Source: Neobacillus rhizophilus (GTDB lineage Bacteria > Bacillota > Bacilli > Bacillales > Cytobacillaceae). From it: DNA of 64,000 bases. Positions 16,789-25,761 of the stretch are shown here, in pieces. The position numbers and the translations under genes are program-made. Below the pieces are notes generated by a model. That model worked only from the letters and a program-made list of their open reading frames with translations. It was not told the origin of the DNA and ran no database searches. Within the stretch, counting starts at the first letter, position 1, and each line of letters opens with the position of its first letter. Location: the NCBI RefSeq assembly GCF_018343535.1, contig NZ_JAGYPF010000004.1, forward strand, positions 145,666-209,665, written 5' to 3'.

Positions 16789-17063
16789 CATTTTAAATAT
16801 CTTTAATGCCGCTTTGAAAATACGGATCCTTTTTTCAAATAATACATCTATTTTTCTTTTATTAAAGAAAGATAAAGATTCCTTTAAGACTTAATAAATG
16901 CGAGCCCAATCGACAAATTCTTAAAAAACGCCTCTTTATAATGGCATTTATGGGAAAGGGGGAGATTGATCCTTAACACAACGCCCTGCCTTCCATCAAT
17001 TGCCGTAAATACAGAAGACAACTAATTACTAATATTTTTTTTGAAAAAAGGGAGGTTTCTGTT

Positions 17064-17252
17064 TTGAAAAATTTACTTAGAACTGTGGTTAAGCAAAGAA
17101 GACAATTTCTGATGGATCAGCTTGTTCAATCAGGTGTTTATAAAAAGAATAATAAGCATCTATATGAATGGACTTTAAGTGATTTAGAGGAAGAGTACAA
17201 CTATATCTATAATTTGGAATCCAGTAAAAAAGAAAAATATCTTCACCCTTAA
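17064..17252 (+). CDS. Fur-regulated basic protein FbpA-like
   Basis: 62-residue basic protein. The order MKNLLRTVVKQRRQFLMDQL, GVYKK and LYEWTLSDLEEEYNYIYN fits the FbpA family (small iron-sparing regulators in B. subtilis). I see no clear Fur box in the upstream 300 bp. AGGGAGG site. It lies 14 bp before proI and may be co-transcribed. Confidence 0.65.
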   Translation: MKNLLRTVVKQRRQFLMDQLVQSGVYKKNNKHLYEWTLSDLEEEYNYIYNLESSKKEKYLHP

Positions 17253-17266
17253 AAAGGAGGAATGGG

Positions 17267-18115
17267 ATGTTAAACAAACAAACAGTCGTTTTTTTAGGAG
17301 CCGGTTCTATGGCTGAGGCGATGATTGCAGGTATTGTTAATACCGGCAAAATACCTTCCAAACAAATACTGGTTTCCAACCGAAGGAATCAAAAACGTTT
17401 GCGGGAACTCCAGAATACTTACGATATTAAGGGAATAAGTCGAGAAGAGTTAACCTTTGAACATATTGACATCTTCATATTAGCCATGAAGCCCAAAGAC
17501 ATAGAATCCTCATTACAATACCTTTCAAATAAGCTTAAACCTAATCATATCATTCTATCAGTTGCAGCAGGGATTCCCACGAACTCGATTGAGAGATATC
17601 TTCCACAAGGGCAGCCTGTTGTTCGGGTTATGCCCAATACATCCAGTAAGATTGGTGAATCGGCCACGGCGATCTGTCCCGGTAAACATGCCACAAAAAA
17701 AGTGATGACAATCGTGAGGGAATTATTATCATGTTTGGGTACTGTTTATCAAATTGCCGAAGATAAAATGGATATCTTTACAGGGATCGCTGGGAGTGGC
17801 CCTGCATATTTTTATTACTTAATCGAACATATGGAAAAGGCAGGAAAAGAGTGTGGCCTTGATACCGCTATAGTTAAGCAAATAAGTGCACAAACCATTT
17901 TGGGTGCCGCCAAAATGATGATGCAGGAAACGGATACGCCGGCAGAGCTAAGAGAAAAAGTGACATCTCCGAATGGTACCACGGCTGCCGGATTGGAGGC
18001 ATTGGAGAAGCATGGCGGAGGAAGGGCTATTATGCAAGCCGTTAAAGAAGCAGCAAAACGTTCTCAGGAAATGAACAGCCACTATCAAAGACGCCAAATA
18101 GGAGTGATTGGATGA
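17267..18115 (+). CDS. proI: Pyrroline-5-carboxylate reductase
   Basis: Last step of proline synthesis: NAD(P)H reduction of pyrroline-5-carboxylate. Rossmann start VVFLGAGSMAEAMIAG, then VVRVMPNTSSKIGESAT, GIAGSGPAYFYY and the C-terminal signature VTSPNGTTAAGLEALEKHGG. 282 residues, normal. Ends in ATGA shared with proB. B. subtilis has several paralogues; operon position matches ProI. Confidence 0.95.
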   Translation: MLNKQTVVFLGAGSMAEAMIAGIVNTGKIPSKQILVSNRRNQKRLRELQNTYDIKGISREELTFEHIDIFILAMKPKDIESSLQYLSNKLKPNHIILSVAAGIPTNSIERYLPQGQPVVRVMPNTSSKIGESATAICPGKHATKKVMTIVRELLSCLGTVYQIAEDKMDIFTGIAGSGPAYFYYLIEHMEKAGKECGLDTAIVKQISAQTILGAAKMMMQETDTPAELREKVTSPNGTTAAGLEALEKHGGGRAIMQAVKEAAKRSQEMNSHYQRRQIGVIG

Positions 18116-18918
18116 CCTCAGGCTTTAAAAAGAGAGTAGTTGTCAAAATTGGCAGCAGCTCACTCACAAGCCTTCGTGGTGAAATTAGCCGCAGGAAATT
18201 GGAAAAATTGGTGGAAGAAGTTGTGCAATTAAAGGATGAAGGCCACGAGCTGCTGCTTGTTTCATCTGGTGCTGTAGCAGCGGGCTATCGAAAACTTGGT
18301 TTTACGGAACCACCAAGAGCGCTGCCGGAAAAGCAAGCATCCGCCTCGATTGGCCAGAGCCTATTGATGGAAATCTATTCTGAGCTTTTTCTTTCCCACG
18401 GCTATGTTGCTTCACAAATTCTCATCACTAGAGAGGATTTATCGGATGAAAACCGTCATAACAATGCTAGAAATACAATCAATGTCCTGCTAAATCGTGG
18501 AATTGTTCCAATAATAAATGAAAACGATACGGTGACAGTCAATCGCTTAAAGTTTGGAAATAATGATGTTCTTTCCGCCAAGATAGCAGGACTCATCGAT
18601 GCCGATATGTTAATTATTCTTTCGGATATTGATGGGATGTATAATGCAGATCCCCGCAAAAAAAGCCACGCTGTAAGGTTGGAACACGTTCACGAAATTA
18701 CCATTAAAATCGAAGAAGCAGCCGGCGGCTCTGGAAGCTCGGTTGGAACAGGTGGAATGAGATCGAAAATTGATGCCTTTAAAATCGCCATGGCGTCCGG
18801 AATCCTTTCCTTTTTAGGGAAAGCGGGAACGCCTAATATATTAAAAGATGCCGTCCATCAAGTAGCAACGGGGACCTATTTTATCAAACGGGAAATGGTT
18901 TCAAAAACAGGAGGTTAA
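18112..18918 (+). CDS. proB: Glutamate 5-kinase, short form without PUA domain
   Basis: Phosphorylates glutamate, the first and usually feedback-controlled step. Amino-acid-kinase motifs: VVKIGSSSLT, LVSSGAVAAGYRKL, INENDTVTVNRLKFGNND, LSDIDGMYNADPR, GTGGMRSKIDAFKIA. At 268 residues it stops after the kinase domain; many family members carry a C-terminal PUA domain of about 100 residues, absent here with a clean stop. Overlaps proI by 4 bp. Confidence 0.95.
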   Translation: MTSGFKKRVVVKIGSSSLTSLRGEISRRKLEKLVEEVVQLKDEGHELLLVSSGAVAAGYRKLGFTEPPRALPEKQASASIGQSLLMEIYSELFLSHGYVASQILITREDLSDENRHNNARNTINVLLNRGIVPIINENDTVTVNRLKFGNNDVLSAKIAGLIDADMLIILSDIDGMYNADPRKKSHAVRLEHVHEITIKIEEAAGGSGSSVGTGGMRSKIDAFKIAMASGILSFLGKAGTPNILKDAVHQVATGTYFIKREMVSKTGG

Positions 18919-18970
18919 AAGAAAGGATATGTATCTTCCTTATCATATTTAAAAAAAATGGAGGGATTCG

Positions 18971-20236
18971 ATGGTTCTTTTAAAAGTGGATTCAACAAAA
19001 ATTGAAATTCAGGCAATCAAGGCAAAAAAAGCGGCCAAAAGACTAAGTATCTTATCGACAGAAGAAAAAAATCAAGCCCTCACTCTGTTAGCAGATCAGC
19101 TAGAAGCGAAAGTTGAGGACATATTGAAGGCTAATGAAATCGATATAAAATACGGGAGAATCGAAGGGTATAGCGAGGCCTATTTGGATCGTCTTACATT
19201 AACAAGAGAACGAGTTTTTGATTTTACTAGCGGACTTCGTGAAGTCGCCAAGCTTCCAGATCCTGTCGGCGATACCCTTTCCAAGTGGACACTTGATAAT
19301 GGACTTCTTGTTAAAAAAGTATGTGTCCCTTTAGGTGTGATCGGTATGATTTATGAAGCACGGCCGAATGTGACTGTTGATGCAACAGGGCTTGCTTTGA
19401 AATCAGGAAATGCCATTCTCCTGAAGGGAGGTTCCTCAGCCATTTTTTCAAATAAAGCTATTTTTAAAGTGATTCAGGAAACGCTGGATAAGACGGCAAT
19501 CCATAGAGAGGCGGTTCAGTTGATTGAGAGTACAGACCGCATCGCCACTCAGCAGCTGTTTACGATGAAAGAGCATATAGATGTGTTAATTCCAAGAGGT
19601 GGGGCTTCGCTCATTTATTCAGTTGTCAATGAAGCGACAGTACCTATCTTAGAAACAGGAGTGGGTAACTGTCACCTATATATTGACAGGGAAGCGGATG
19701 TGGAAAAGGCGCTGAACATACTGGTGAATGCCAAAACGGATCGACCTGCTGTATGTAACGCGGTGGAAACGGCAATTATCCATCTTGACTGGCTGGAGCA
19801 CAATAAACAGGCGTTGATTAAAACGTTGAAAGACCACAATATTTCCGTCCATGCTGATAAAAAAGCGGCGGCGGTTATTCCTGGAGCTGAACTGGCAAAC
19901 GTTGAGGATTGGGCGACAGAATACTTGAGTTTGGATCTCGCCATTAAGACGGTCACAAGTGTGGAAGAAGCGATTGAACATATTGATAAATATGGAACGA
20001 AACACTCGGAAGCTATTATTACTGAAAACTGTAAAACTGCTAAGAAGTTTATGGACTTAGTGGATGCCGCTGCGATATATCATAATGCTTCTACCAGATT
20101 TACGGACGGCGGGGCACTTGGGCTCGGTGCAGAAATTGGAATCTCTACCCAAAAGCTGCATGCACGCGGCCCAATGGGGTTGGCTGAATTGACCACGACG
20201 AAATATATTATGACCGGAAATGGCCACATAAGATAA
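18971..20236 (+). CDS. proA: Gamma-glutamyl phosphate reductase
   Basis: Reduces glutamyl phosphate to glutamate semialdehyde. 421 residues with aldehyde-dehydrogenase-type motifs: GVIGMIYEARPNVTVDA, AILLKGGSSA, catalytic Cys in RPAVCNAVET, and GGALGLGAEIGISTQKLHARGPMGL. Strong GGAGGGA site; 52 bp after proB. Completes proI-proB-proA. Confidence 0.96.
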   Translation: MVLLKVDSTKIEIQAIKAKKAAKRLSILSTEEKNQALTLLADQLEAKVEDILKANEIDIKYGRIEGYSEAYLDRLTLTRERVFDFTSGLREVAKLPDPVGDTLSKWTLDNGLLVKKVCVPLGVIGMIYEARPNVTVDATGLALKSGNAILLKGGSSAIFSNKAIFKVIQETLDKTAIHREAVQLIESTDRIATQQLFTMKEHIDVLIPRGGASLIYSVVNEATVPILETGVGNCHLYIDREADVEKALNILVNAKTDRPAVCNAVETAIIHLDWLEHNKQALIKTLKDHNISVHADKKAAAVIPGAELANVEDWATEYLSLDLAIKTVTSVEEAIEHIDKYGTKHSEAIITENCKTAKKFMDLVDAAAIYHNASTRFTDGGALGLGAEIGISTQKLHARGPMGLAELTTTKYIMTGNGHIR

Positions 20237-20239
20237 GGA

Positions 20240-20297
20240 AAAGAAGCTGATTTAAAGGCATATTGCGTGCTTTTAGATCAGCTTCTTTGATTTTTTT
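20240..20297 (+). terminator. Terminator of the proline operon
   Basis: AAAGAAGCTGAT (20240-20251) pairs perfectly with ATCAGCTTCTTT (20277-20288), followed by GA and seven T. Confidence 0.9.
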
Positions 20298-20412
20298 ACA
20301 ATAGGCTATAACTATTTTTTAAGCTATTTTCGTAAATATTGTTGCTTCATTCTATAGAATCGACGTAACAAAGAGTAATATTAAACTTTTTTGGGGTATG
20401 TTTAGGTTTTAT

Positions 20413-20496
20413 TTGTGAATACAGTATTTTTATTTGCGATTTTACGAGTTCTGTTTGCGAATTCAACCCTTTTATTTGCGAATCCTTATAGCAGAA
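20413..20496. repeat. 21-bp tandem array, TTGCGAAT type, four units
   Basis: TTGTGAAT, TTGCGATT, TTGCGAAT and TTGCGAAT begin at 20413, 20434, 20455 and 20476, exactly 21 bp apart, with variable 13-bp tails. The same core with the same period recurs at 48274-48378. Lies between proA and a minus-strand membrane-protein gene. Confidence 0.85.
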
Positions 20497-20519
20497 ATAT
20501 ATTAGAAAAGAGCCAATTT

Positions 20520-21173
20520 TTAAGAACGTCTGGATGGGCTTTTCTGTGGTTTTCGACTTTGCCATGGATAGAACGATAAATTTAATAATATCCATTGAAA
20601 TATAGTCAGAATTACTCCAATTTGGTCAAATATCCTGTTATTATCAAAAAACCTAAGAAGTACTAATTGAATTGGGAAAAAGCAAAAAAATACAATTAAT
20701 AGATTACGATTTAATCTTTTCCAAGAAGGTGATTGGAAGTGAGAAGTTGACCTCTTATCACGAATAATCCATAAGCAAGTAAGAACCAAAAAAAATACAT
20801 CGAAAGGAAAAATTATTTTTTCCAAAGAAAAATTGAGTCCTAGGGTATCCCCTTTAAAATGGACCTTTTCTGAAGAAAAGAACCAAGAACCTGACTCAAT
20901 GACTAAAAGAATAAACCATGTTAGCAATAACCAATGAAATGGTTTTTGAGCTCCTCTCCACCCCAAAATAACTATTGAAGTCATTAAGGAAACAAGAATC
21001 AATAACAGCCAATACTGCCCTCCTATTCCAGATCCGCCTAATCCCATCCATCCTGACCACGTGTATGTTGGTCCATCGAATAATCCTCTTATTATTGGCA
21101 GCCAGAACATGAACCCGCTAAGAATCACATAAAGAAGAATTAAAACTAATAACCTATCAGGTTTCCATTCCAT
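20520..21173 (-). CDS. Polytopic membrane protein, unknown
   Basis: 217 residues with about six hydrophobic segments (LLVLILLYVILSGFMFWLP; YWLLLILVSLMTSIVIL; WLLLTWFILLVIESGSWFF; IIFPFDVFFLVLTCLWII; LIVFFCFFPIQLVLLRFF; VILTIFQWILLNLSF) and a basic C-terminus. No family recognised, no catalytic motif. Monocistronic. Confidence 0.65.
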   Translation of the reverse strand: MEWKPDRLLVLILLYVILSGFMFWLPIIRGLFDGPTYTWSGWMGLGGSGIGGQYWLLLILVSLMTSIVILGWRGAQKPFHWLLLTWFILLVIESGSWFFSSEKVHFKGDTLGLNFSLEKIIFPFDVFFLVLTCLWIIRDKRSTSHFQSPSWKRLNRNLLIVFFCFFPIQLVLLRFFDNNRIFDQIGVILTIFQWILLNLSFYPWQSRKPQKSPSRRS

Positions 21174-21368
21174 AACAAAATCACATCCATTTTATGATCT
21201 TAATCATTATTATACTTTGGATATTTCAGTGAAATGCTTTAGGGCTAGGTATTTCTCATCTGGGCTTTACGATTCACATGGCCAATTCTGCAGGTCCAGT
21301 TTTGTGAAAATATTCCTATAAAGAGGCATTTATTTTCAAGCGCTATATACTGTATGGAAGGGAGCGCT

Positions 21369-21953
21369 GTGAAAATGAAAAAAGTTTCTGTTGGATTAGG
21401 TATAATTGGAGTGTTCATCGTTGTTTTCGGATTTATGTTAATGTCCAGTTATAATAACTTTGTTAATTTAGAAGAAAACGTCGATCAATCTTATGCTCAA
21501 ATTGAAAATCAATTACAGAGAAGACTGGACCTAGTACCCAACTTAGTAAATACCGTAAAAGGATATGCAGCCCACGAAGAAGAAGTCATCGCTTCTATTT
21601 CAGATGCACGTGCAAGACTTGCCGGTGCTAAAACGCCGGAGGAAGAGGCCACAGCTAACGCCGAATTATCTGGCGCATTGAGCCGTTTGCTTGTTGTTGT
21701 TGAAAACTATCCTAATCTAAAAGCAGATCGTCAATTTACACAATTAATGGATGAATTGGCTGGAACAGAAAATCGAATTGCCGTTGCTCGCAAGGATTAT
21801 AATGACCAGGTTGCGATTTATAACAAAAAAGTAAAAAGCTTTCCGGGTGTAATGATTGCAGCTATAACAGGTTTTGATGAAAAGGAATATTTTGAAGCAG
21901 ATCCTAAGGCCTCTGAAGCTCCAAAGGTTGATTTTGGAGGAGGCAATGGATAA
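21369..21953 (+). CDS. LemA family protein
   Basis: 194-residue membrane-anchored protein: one N-terminal transmembrane helix (LGIIGVFIVVFGFMLM) and the LemA coiled-helix region VDQSYAQIENQLQRRLDLVPNL, then VARKDYNDQVAIYNKKVKSFPG. GTG 21369 is best placed after GGAAGGGAG; ATG 21375 is possible. Overlaps the next gene (ATAATG), the usual LemA-TPM pairing. Confidence 0.92.
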   Translation: MKMKKVSVGLGIIGVFIVVFGFMLMSSYNNFVNLEENVDQSYAQIENQLQRRLDLVPNLVNTVKGYAAHEEEVIASISDARARLAGAKTPEEEATANAELSGALSRLLVVVENYPNLKADRQFTQLMDELAGTENRIAVARKDYNDQVAIYNKKVKSFPGVMIAAITGFDEKEYFEADPKASEAPKVDFGGGNG

Positions 21954-22687
21954 TGAAGGCAAAGAAGGCCATCAGCTTTCTTTTGGTATTTTTGACTATT
22001 TTTCTTTTTGCAGGAAAGGCATTTTCAGAGGATGTCCAAATCCCAGAACCAGTTGGCGATATTTACGTCCAGGATTTTGCCCATATATTAAATGATAAGG
22101 AAAAAGAAGAATTACAAAACTTAGGAAGAAAGGTTGAAGACCAAACAACTGCGCAGGTTGTCGTTTTAACGGTCCAAACAATAGGCGACAGAACCATTGA
22201 AGAATATGCCAATGAAGCATTTCGGCAATACGGAATTGGAAACAGCAAGGACAACAATGGTGTGCTCCTCGTCTTATCCATGAACGAGCGAAAATTGAGG
22301 ATTGAGGTTGGCTATGGTTTGGAAGGGAGGATTCCCGATGGAAAAGCAGGCAGAATTCTTGATAAATACGCCATTCCCAACCTAAAAAGTGAGCAGCCCA
22401 ATATAGCTGTAGTCGAAACATATAGGGTACTGGTAAAAGAGGTTCTTGCCGAATATGGTAAAGCAGGAGACCAGCCAAAAGAGGATGAAGGAATCGGCAT
22501 TCCAGGTTGGTTAATTTTTCTTTTGGTCATTATTCTTGTGTTTCTTGATTTCAAATTTTTTGGAGGGGCCCTAACCTATCTCGTTCTTTCCATTCTGTCT
22601 AGAGACGATGGCAAAGGGGGTGGAGGTGGTGGCCGAGGCGGTGGAGGAGGCTCTTCGGGTGGCGGCGGTGCAAGCCGCGGCTGGTAA
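21953..22687 (+). CDS. TPM-domain (YgcG-type) membrane protein
   Basis: 244 residues: signal peptide (AISFLLVFLTIFLFAGKAFS), an extracellular TPM/Psb32-like domain (VVVLTVQTIGDRTIEEYANE; RKLRIEVGYGLEGRIPDGKAG), one transmembrane helix near 187-207, and a glycine/serine-rich tail (GGGGGGRGGGGGSSGG). TPM proteins usually sit beside LemA, as here; the joint function is unclear. A terminator follows. Confidence 0.9.
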   Translation: MKAKKAISFLLVFLTIFLFAGKAFSEDVQIPEPVGDIYVQDFAHILNDKEKEELQNLGRKVEDQTTAQVVVLTVQTIGDRTIEEYANEAFRQYGIGNSKDNNGVLLVLSMNERKLRIEVGYGLEGRIPDGKAGRILDKYAIPNLKSEQPNIAVVETYRVLVKEVLAEYGKAGDQPKEDEGIGIPGWLIFLLVIILVFLDFKFFGGALTYLVLSILSRDDGKGGGGGGRGGGGGSSGGGGASRGW

Positions 22688-22745
22688 ACTTGATGATAGT
22701 TAATTTCCATAAATATAACTGGTTATAAGTGTCATCCCCACCCTT

Positions 22746-22790
22746 AAGCTTTAGACTTGTTAAATTAGTCTAAGGCTTTTTATATTTTTA
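22746..22790 (+). terminator. Intrinsic terminator
   Basis: AAGCTTTAGACT (22746-22757) pairs with AGTCTAAGGCTT (22767-22778) with one bulge, then TTTATATTTTT. Confidence 0.85.
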
Positions 22791-22885
22791 ACAATTTGAC
22801 GGGCACATATTGGTTTAATAGCCTTTACAAAAAAGCTGAAACATTGAAAAGCCATCATTTAATTTTGACAAAGGAAAAATTCGTG

Positions 22886-22914
22886 TTGACAAATTGTCAA
22901 CGTAAATGTATATT
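22886..22914 (+). promoter_or_regulatory. Promoter with palindrome over the -35 box
   Basis: TTGACA (22886-22891), spacer 17, TATATT (22909-22914). The -35 box is part of the perfect palindrome TTGACAAATTGTCAA (22886-22900), a likely operator, perhaps for the XRE-type protein encoded just downstream. Confidence 0.7.
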
Positions 22915-23035
22915 TCTAATAGCATTTTTTTCCGAACTGGAGAAACTGTACATAATTTTGTGAAAATTTTTCTTTATGTTTTTAATAGTTTCCTATGTTC
23001 ATACGACGAATTGTAAAAAAGGAATGAAAGCGAAA

Positions 23036-23683
23036 ATGGCGGAACAGAAAAGGGATAACAAACTTGGTTTGTTATTGAAGAAATTGCTAAAAGAACGTTC
23101 TTTATCCATGCGGAAGCTGAGTGAACTTACTGGTATTGACACAGCCACAATCTCCCGGATCATAAATGGTAAACGAAAAGCGCAGCCGGAGCATTTACAA
23201 AAGTTTGCTGATTATTTAGGGGTCCCCATCTCTGAATTATTTATCGCTGCAGGCTTTGCAGTTGAAGAGAAAAAAGAAATTCAGCAATCTGATATCACTA
23301 TGTCTGTTGAAAGTATTCAAAAGTTACTTGAAGCCTCTAATTTAATAGATTCTGAATTTAGCATAGCAAGTGTTGAACGGCAGTTAGCAAATTATGAACA
23401 ATATGCACAAACGGAAGAGGGAAAAGAAAGTATTCTCAAAAGCTTTGGTGAAAAGCTTAAAAAGATTGGCAGTTTAGGTCCTTTTATAAGCCAGCTAAAA
23501 GATATGTTTGAGAGGTTTCGTTTAAATAAGGGAACGCCAAGAGAGCTTGCAATTGCTGGAAGTGCACTAATCTATTTTATAGTATCAGTGGATGTTATTC
23601 CAGATTACATTTTTCCAGTCGGTTATATTGATGATGCTATGGCCATTCAACTTGTTGCAAATTTACTAACAATTAAACAGTGA
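23036..23683 (+). CDS. XRE-type HTH fused to a DUF1232 (YkvA) domain
   Basis: 215 residues. The HTH_3 DNA-binding domain covers about residues 10-65 (MRKLSELTGIDTATISRIING); the C-terminal ~50 residues are a DUF1232/YkvA domain (YFIVSVDVIPDYIFPVGYIDDAM), which is membrane-associated in other proteins. Start chosen at ATG 23036 since ATG 23024 touches the AAAGGA site. The palindromic promoter upstream suggests autoregulation. Target genes unknown. Confidence 0.8.
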   Translation: MAEQKRDNKLGLLLKKLLKERSLSMRKLSELTGIDTATISRIINGKRKAQPEHLQKFADYLGVPISELFIAAGFAVEEKKEIQQSDITMSVESIQKLLEASNLIDSEFSIASVERQLANYEQYAQTEEGKESILKSFGEKLKKIGSLGPFISQLKDMFERFRLNKGTPRELAIAGSALIYFIVSVDVIPDYIFPVGYIDDAMAIQLVANLLTIKQ

Positions 23684-23775
23684 TCGTGAATTCAAGAAAT
23701 TGTTTAATTCCTATAATTGGTTGTTAATGGGAATTGATAGGATTTACAAAATAAAAATAATCGGGAAGGTGTACT

Positions 23776-24711
23776 ATGGAAAGAATGCAACGTAGGAAAA
23801 AACGTGTCAAGTGGACAAGGATTATTCTTTTAATTCTTCTCTTAATGATTGGCAGTGTGGGTGCTTATGCAACTTATCAATATAAACAAGGAGTTTCACT
23901 TGCTGAGGGCGGGAAATTTAAAGATGATACGAAAAAAGCGAAAGCTTTTCAAGGAGAAGATGTGAAATTTGGAAGAATTAATGTGCTCCTTTTGGGAAGC
24001 GATTCTCGTGGGGAAGAGCATGCCAGAACGGATTCCATTATGATTGCCCATTATGACCAGGATACTCATCAATCTAAGTTGATTTCTATTATGAGAGATA
24101 CATATGTTAATATTCCGGGTCATGGAAAGCAAAAAATAAACGCAGCATATGCATATGGCGGGCCAGAGCTCCTTCGACAAACCATTAAAGAAAACTTTGA
24201 TATTGATTTAAATTATTACGCTATAGTTGATTTTGAAGGGTTCTCAAAGATTGCCGATATTATTGCACCAGATGGAATCGAAGTGGATGTTCCTTCTAAA
24301 ATGTCGTATGGAATAGGAACGACAATAGAACCTGGAAAACAAACCTTGCATGGGGACAAGCTATTAGGATATGTACGTTTTAGACATGATAAATTAAGTG
24401 ACTTTGGCCGGGTTCAAAGACAACAGGAAGTCATAGGCAAGTTGAAGGATCAAGCTATGAACGTAGGAAGTATTTTAAAACTTCCTAAAATGTTAGGGGT
24501 TATAAACCCATATGTTGATACTAATTTGGATACACCTACTTTATTGTCTTTGGGAAAAGATTTGCTTACTAATCAATCTAATGACATAAAAACAATGCGT
24601 ATTCCCGTGGATGGGTCTTATACAAATAAGCAATTCAACAACGTTGGTGCAGTGTTAAGTATCAACCTGGAACAAAATGAGTCTGCTCTAAATGATTTTT
24701 TATCATTATAA
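23776..24711 (+). CDS. LytR-CpsA-Psr (LCP) cell-wall ligase
   Basis: 311 residues: basic N-terminus, one transmembrane helix (IILLILLLMIGSVGAYATY), then an extracellular LCP domain with LLLGSDSR near 73, RTDSIMIAHYD, SIMRDTYVNIPGHGKQKINAAYAYGG and the arginine-rich RFRHDKLSDFGRVQRQQ. LCP enzymes attach teichoic acid or capsule to peptidoglycan from lipid-linked precursors. Family assignment is firm; which of tagTUV it equals is not. Confidence 0.93.
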   Translation: MERMQRRKKRVKWTRIILLILLLMIGSVGAYATYQYKQGVSLAEGGKFKDDTKKAKAFQGEDVKFGRINVLLLGSDSRGEEHARTDSIMIAHYDQDTHQSKLISIMRDTYVNIPGHGKQKINAAYAYGGPELLRQTIKENFDIDLNYYAIVDFEGFSKIADIIAPDGIEVDVPSKMSYGIGTTIEPGKQTLHGDKLLGYVRFRHDKLSDFGRVQRQQEVIGKLKDQAMNVGSILKLPKMLGVINPYVDTNLDTPTLLSLGKDLLTNQSNDIKTMRIPVDGSYTNKQFNNVGAVLSINLEQNESALNDFLSL

Positions 24712-24838
24712 TCATTTTGGGTTATTAAGAAAATGAAGATGTAAAATTGATAAAATTGCCCATGAAAAATGCATGATGGAAAGTGGGCATCTTGCATTTT
24801 TTATGGAATGTCTCAATTTATTAGGCAGGAGTAACACT

Positions 24839-25594
24839 ATGGATGATAAAGAACTTAATTTAACGGAGCATCTTGATGAGTTGCGAAAAAGATTAATTAT
24901 TTCGGCAATTGTTTTCATATTATTTTTTATTTTAGGAATGGTTTATGTCAAAGAAATATATGTTTTTTTTATGGGCAATCTTGATTTTAAATTAATGGTT
25001 CTCGGCCCCAGCGATATTATCTGGATCTATTTTCATATCGCAACTGTTATTGCTGTAACTGGAACAATCCCAATAGCTGCATGGCAAATCTGGTTATTTG
25101 TAAAACCTGCTTTAAAGCCAGGGGAAAGGAAGGTTACATTAGCGTATATTCCTGCCTTGTTCTTTCTTTTTATTGGAGGGCTTGCATTTGGTTATTTTTT
25201 TATTTTCCCAAATGTTATGAGCTTTCTTATCAAATTAGGAAATGATATGTTTACAACCTCTTTTACGGCAGATAAATATTTTAGTTTTTTAATAAATATG
25301 ACTTTACCTTTTGGTGTAGCGTTTGAATTGCCTCTTGTCTCGATGTTTTTAACAACTTTAGGCATTGTGAATCCATATAAATTAGTAAAACTCAGAAAAT
25401 ATGCGTATTTCATTCTGGTCATAATAGCCTCGATGATCTCTCCGCCAGAATTTATTTCTCATATTTCCGTAGCAATTCCACTGATTCTAATATATGAGAT
25501 AAGCGTTTTATTATCCAAAATGGTATTCAAACGAATGCAAAAAAGTCTTAGTGTTCAAGATTTTAATAAAGAAATGGAGCTAATTAACAATTAA
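24839..25594 (+). CDS. tatC: Twin-arginine translocase subunit TatC
   Basis: 251 residues with six transmembrane helices and conserved TatC features: LTEHLDELRKRLI near the N-terminus, PALKPGERK in the first loop, FGYFFIFP, and a helix-4 FGVAFELPL. ATG 24839 follows GGCAGGAG. Forms the receptor of the Tat system. No tatA gene lies next to it, unlike the tatA-tatC pairs of B. subtilis, so TatA must be elsewhere. Confidence 0.93.
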   Translation: MDDKELNLTEHLDELRKRLIISAIVFILFFILGMVYVKEIYVFFMGNLDFKLMVLGPSDIIWIYFHIATVIAVTGTIPIAAWQIWLFVKPALKPGERKVTLAYIPALFFLFIGGLAFGYFFIFPNVMSFLIKLGNDMFTTSFTADKYFSFLINMTLPFGVAFELPLVSMFLTTLGIVNPYKLVKLRKYAYFILVIIASMISPPEFISHISVAIPLILIYEISVLLSKMVFKRMQKSLSVQDFNKEMELINN

Positions 25595-25611
25595 AAAAAT
25601 GAATAGAGTTT

Positions 25612-25645
25612 TTTGAGGGAGCTCATCAATGGGTCTCCTTTTTAT
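25612..25645 (+). terminator. Probable terminator after tatC
   Basis: GGAG (25618-25621) pairs with CTCC (25635-25638), with inner CAT/ATG pairing, followed by TTTTTATATTTT. The stem is short and interrupted. Confidence 0.5.
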
Positions 25646-25761
25646 ATTTTCGAAGAGTTGAAACCTTATTAACATAATTCAAACCATTCGAATATATAAA
25701 TACACAAAAGAATTGTTCTAAAGTGGCAGCTAGATGAACAGCACACCCACAGGAGGAGAAT

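Noticed and set aside
16790..17063. T-box leader for the proline genes
   Set aside because: B. subtilis pro genes use T-boxes, but no AGGGTGGNACCGCG block or antiterminator is present here.
17064..17252. Fur box for the FbpA-like gene
   Set aside because: No match to the GATAATNATTATC pattern could be found upstream.
20347..20595. 82-codon minus-strand ORF with SQIK repeats
   Set aside because: It overlaps the membrane-protein gene and the 21-bp array explains its repeats; no ribosome site.
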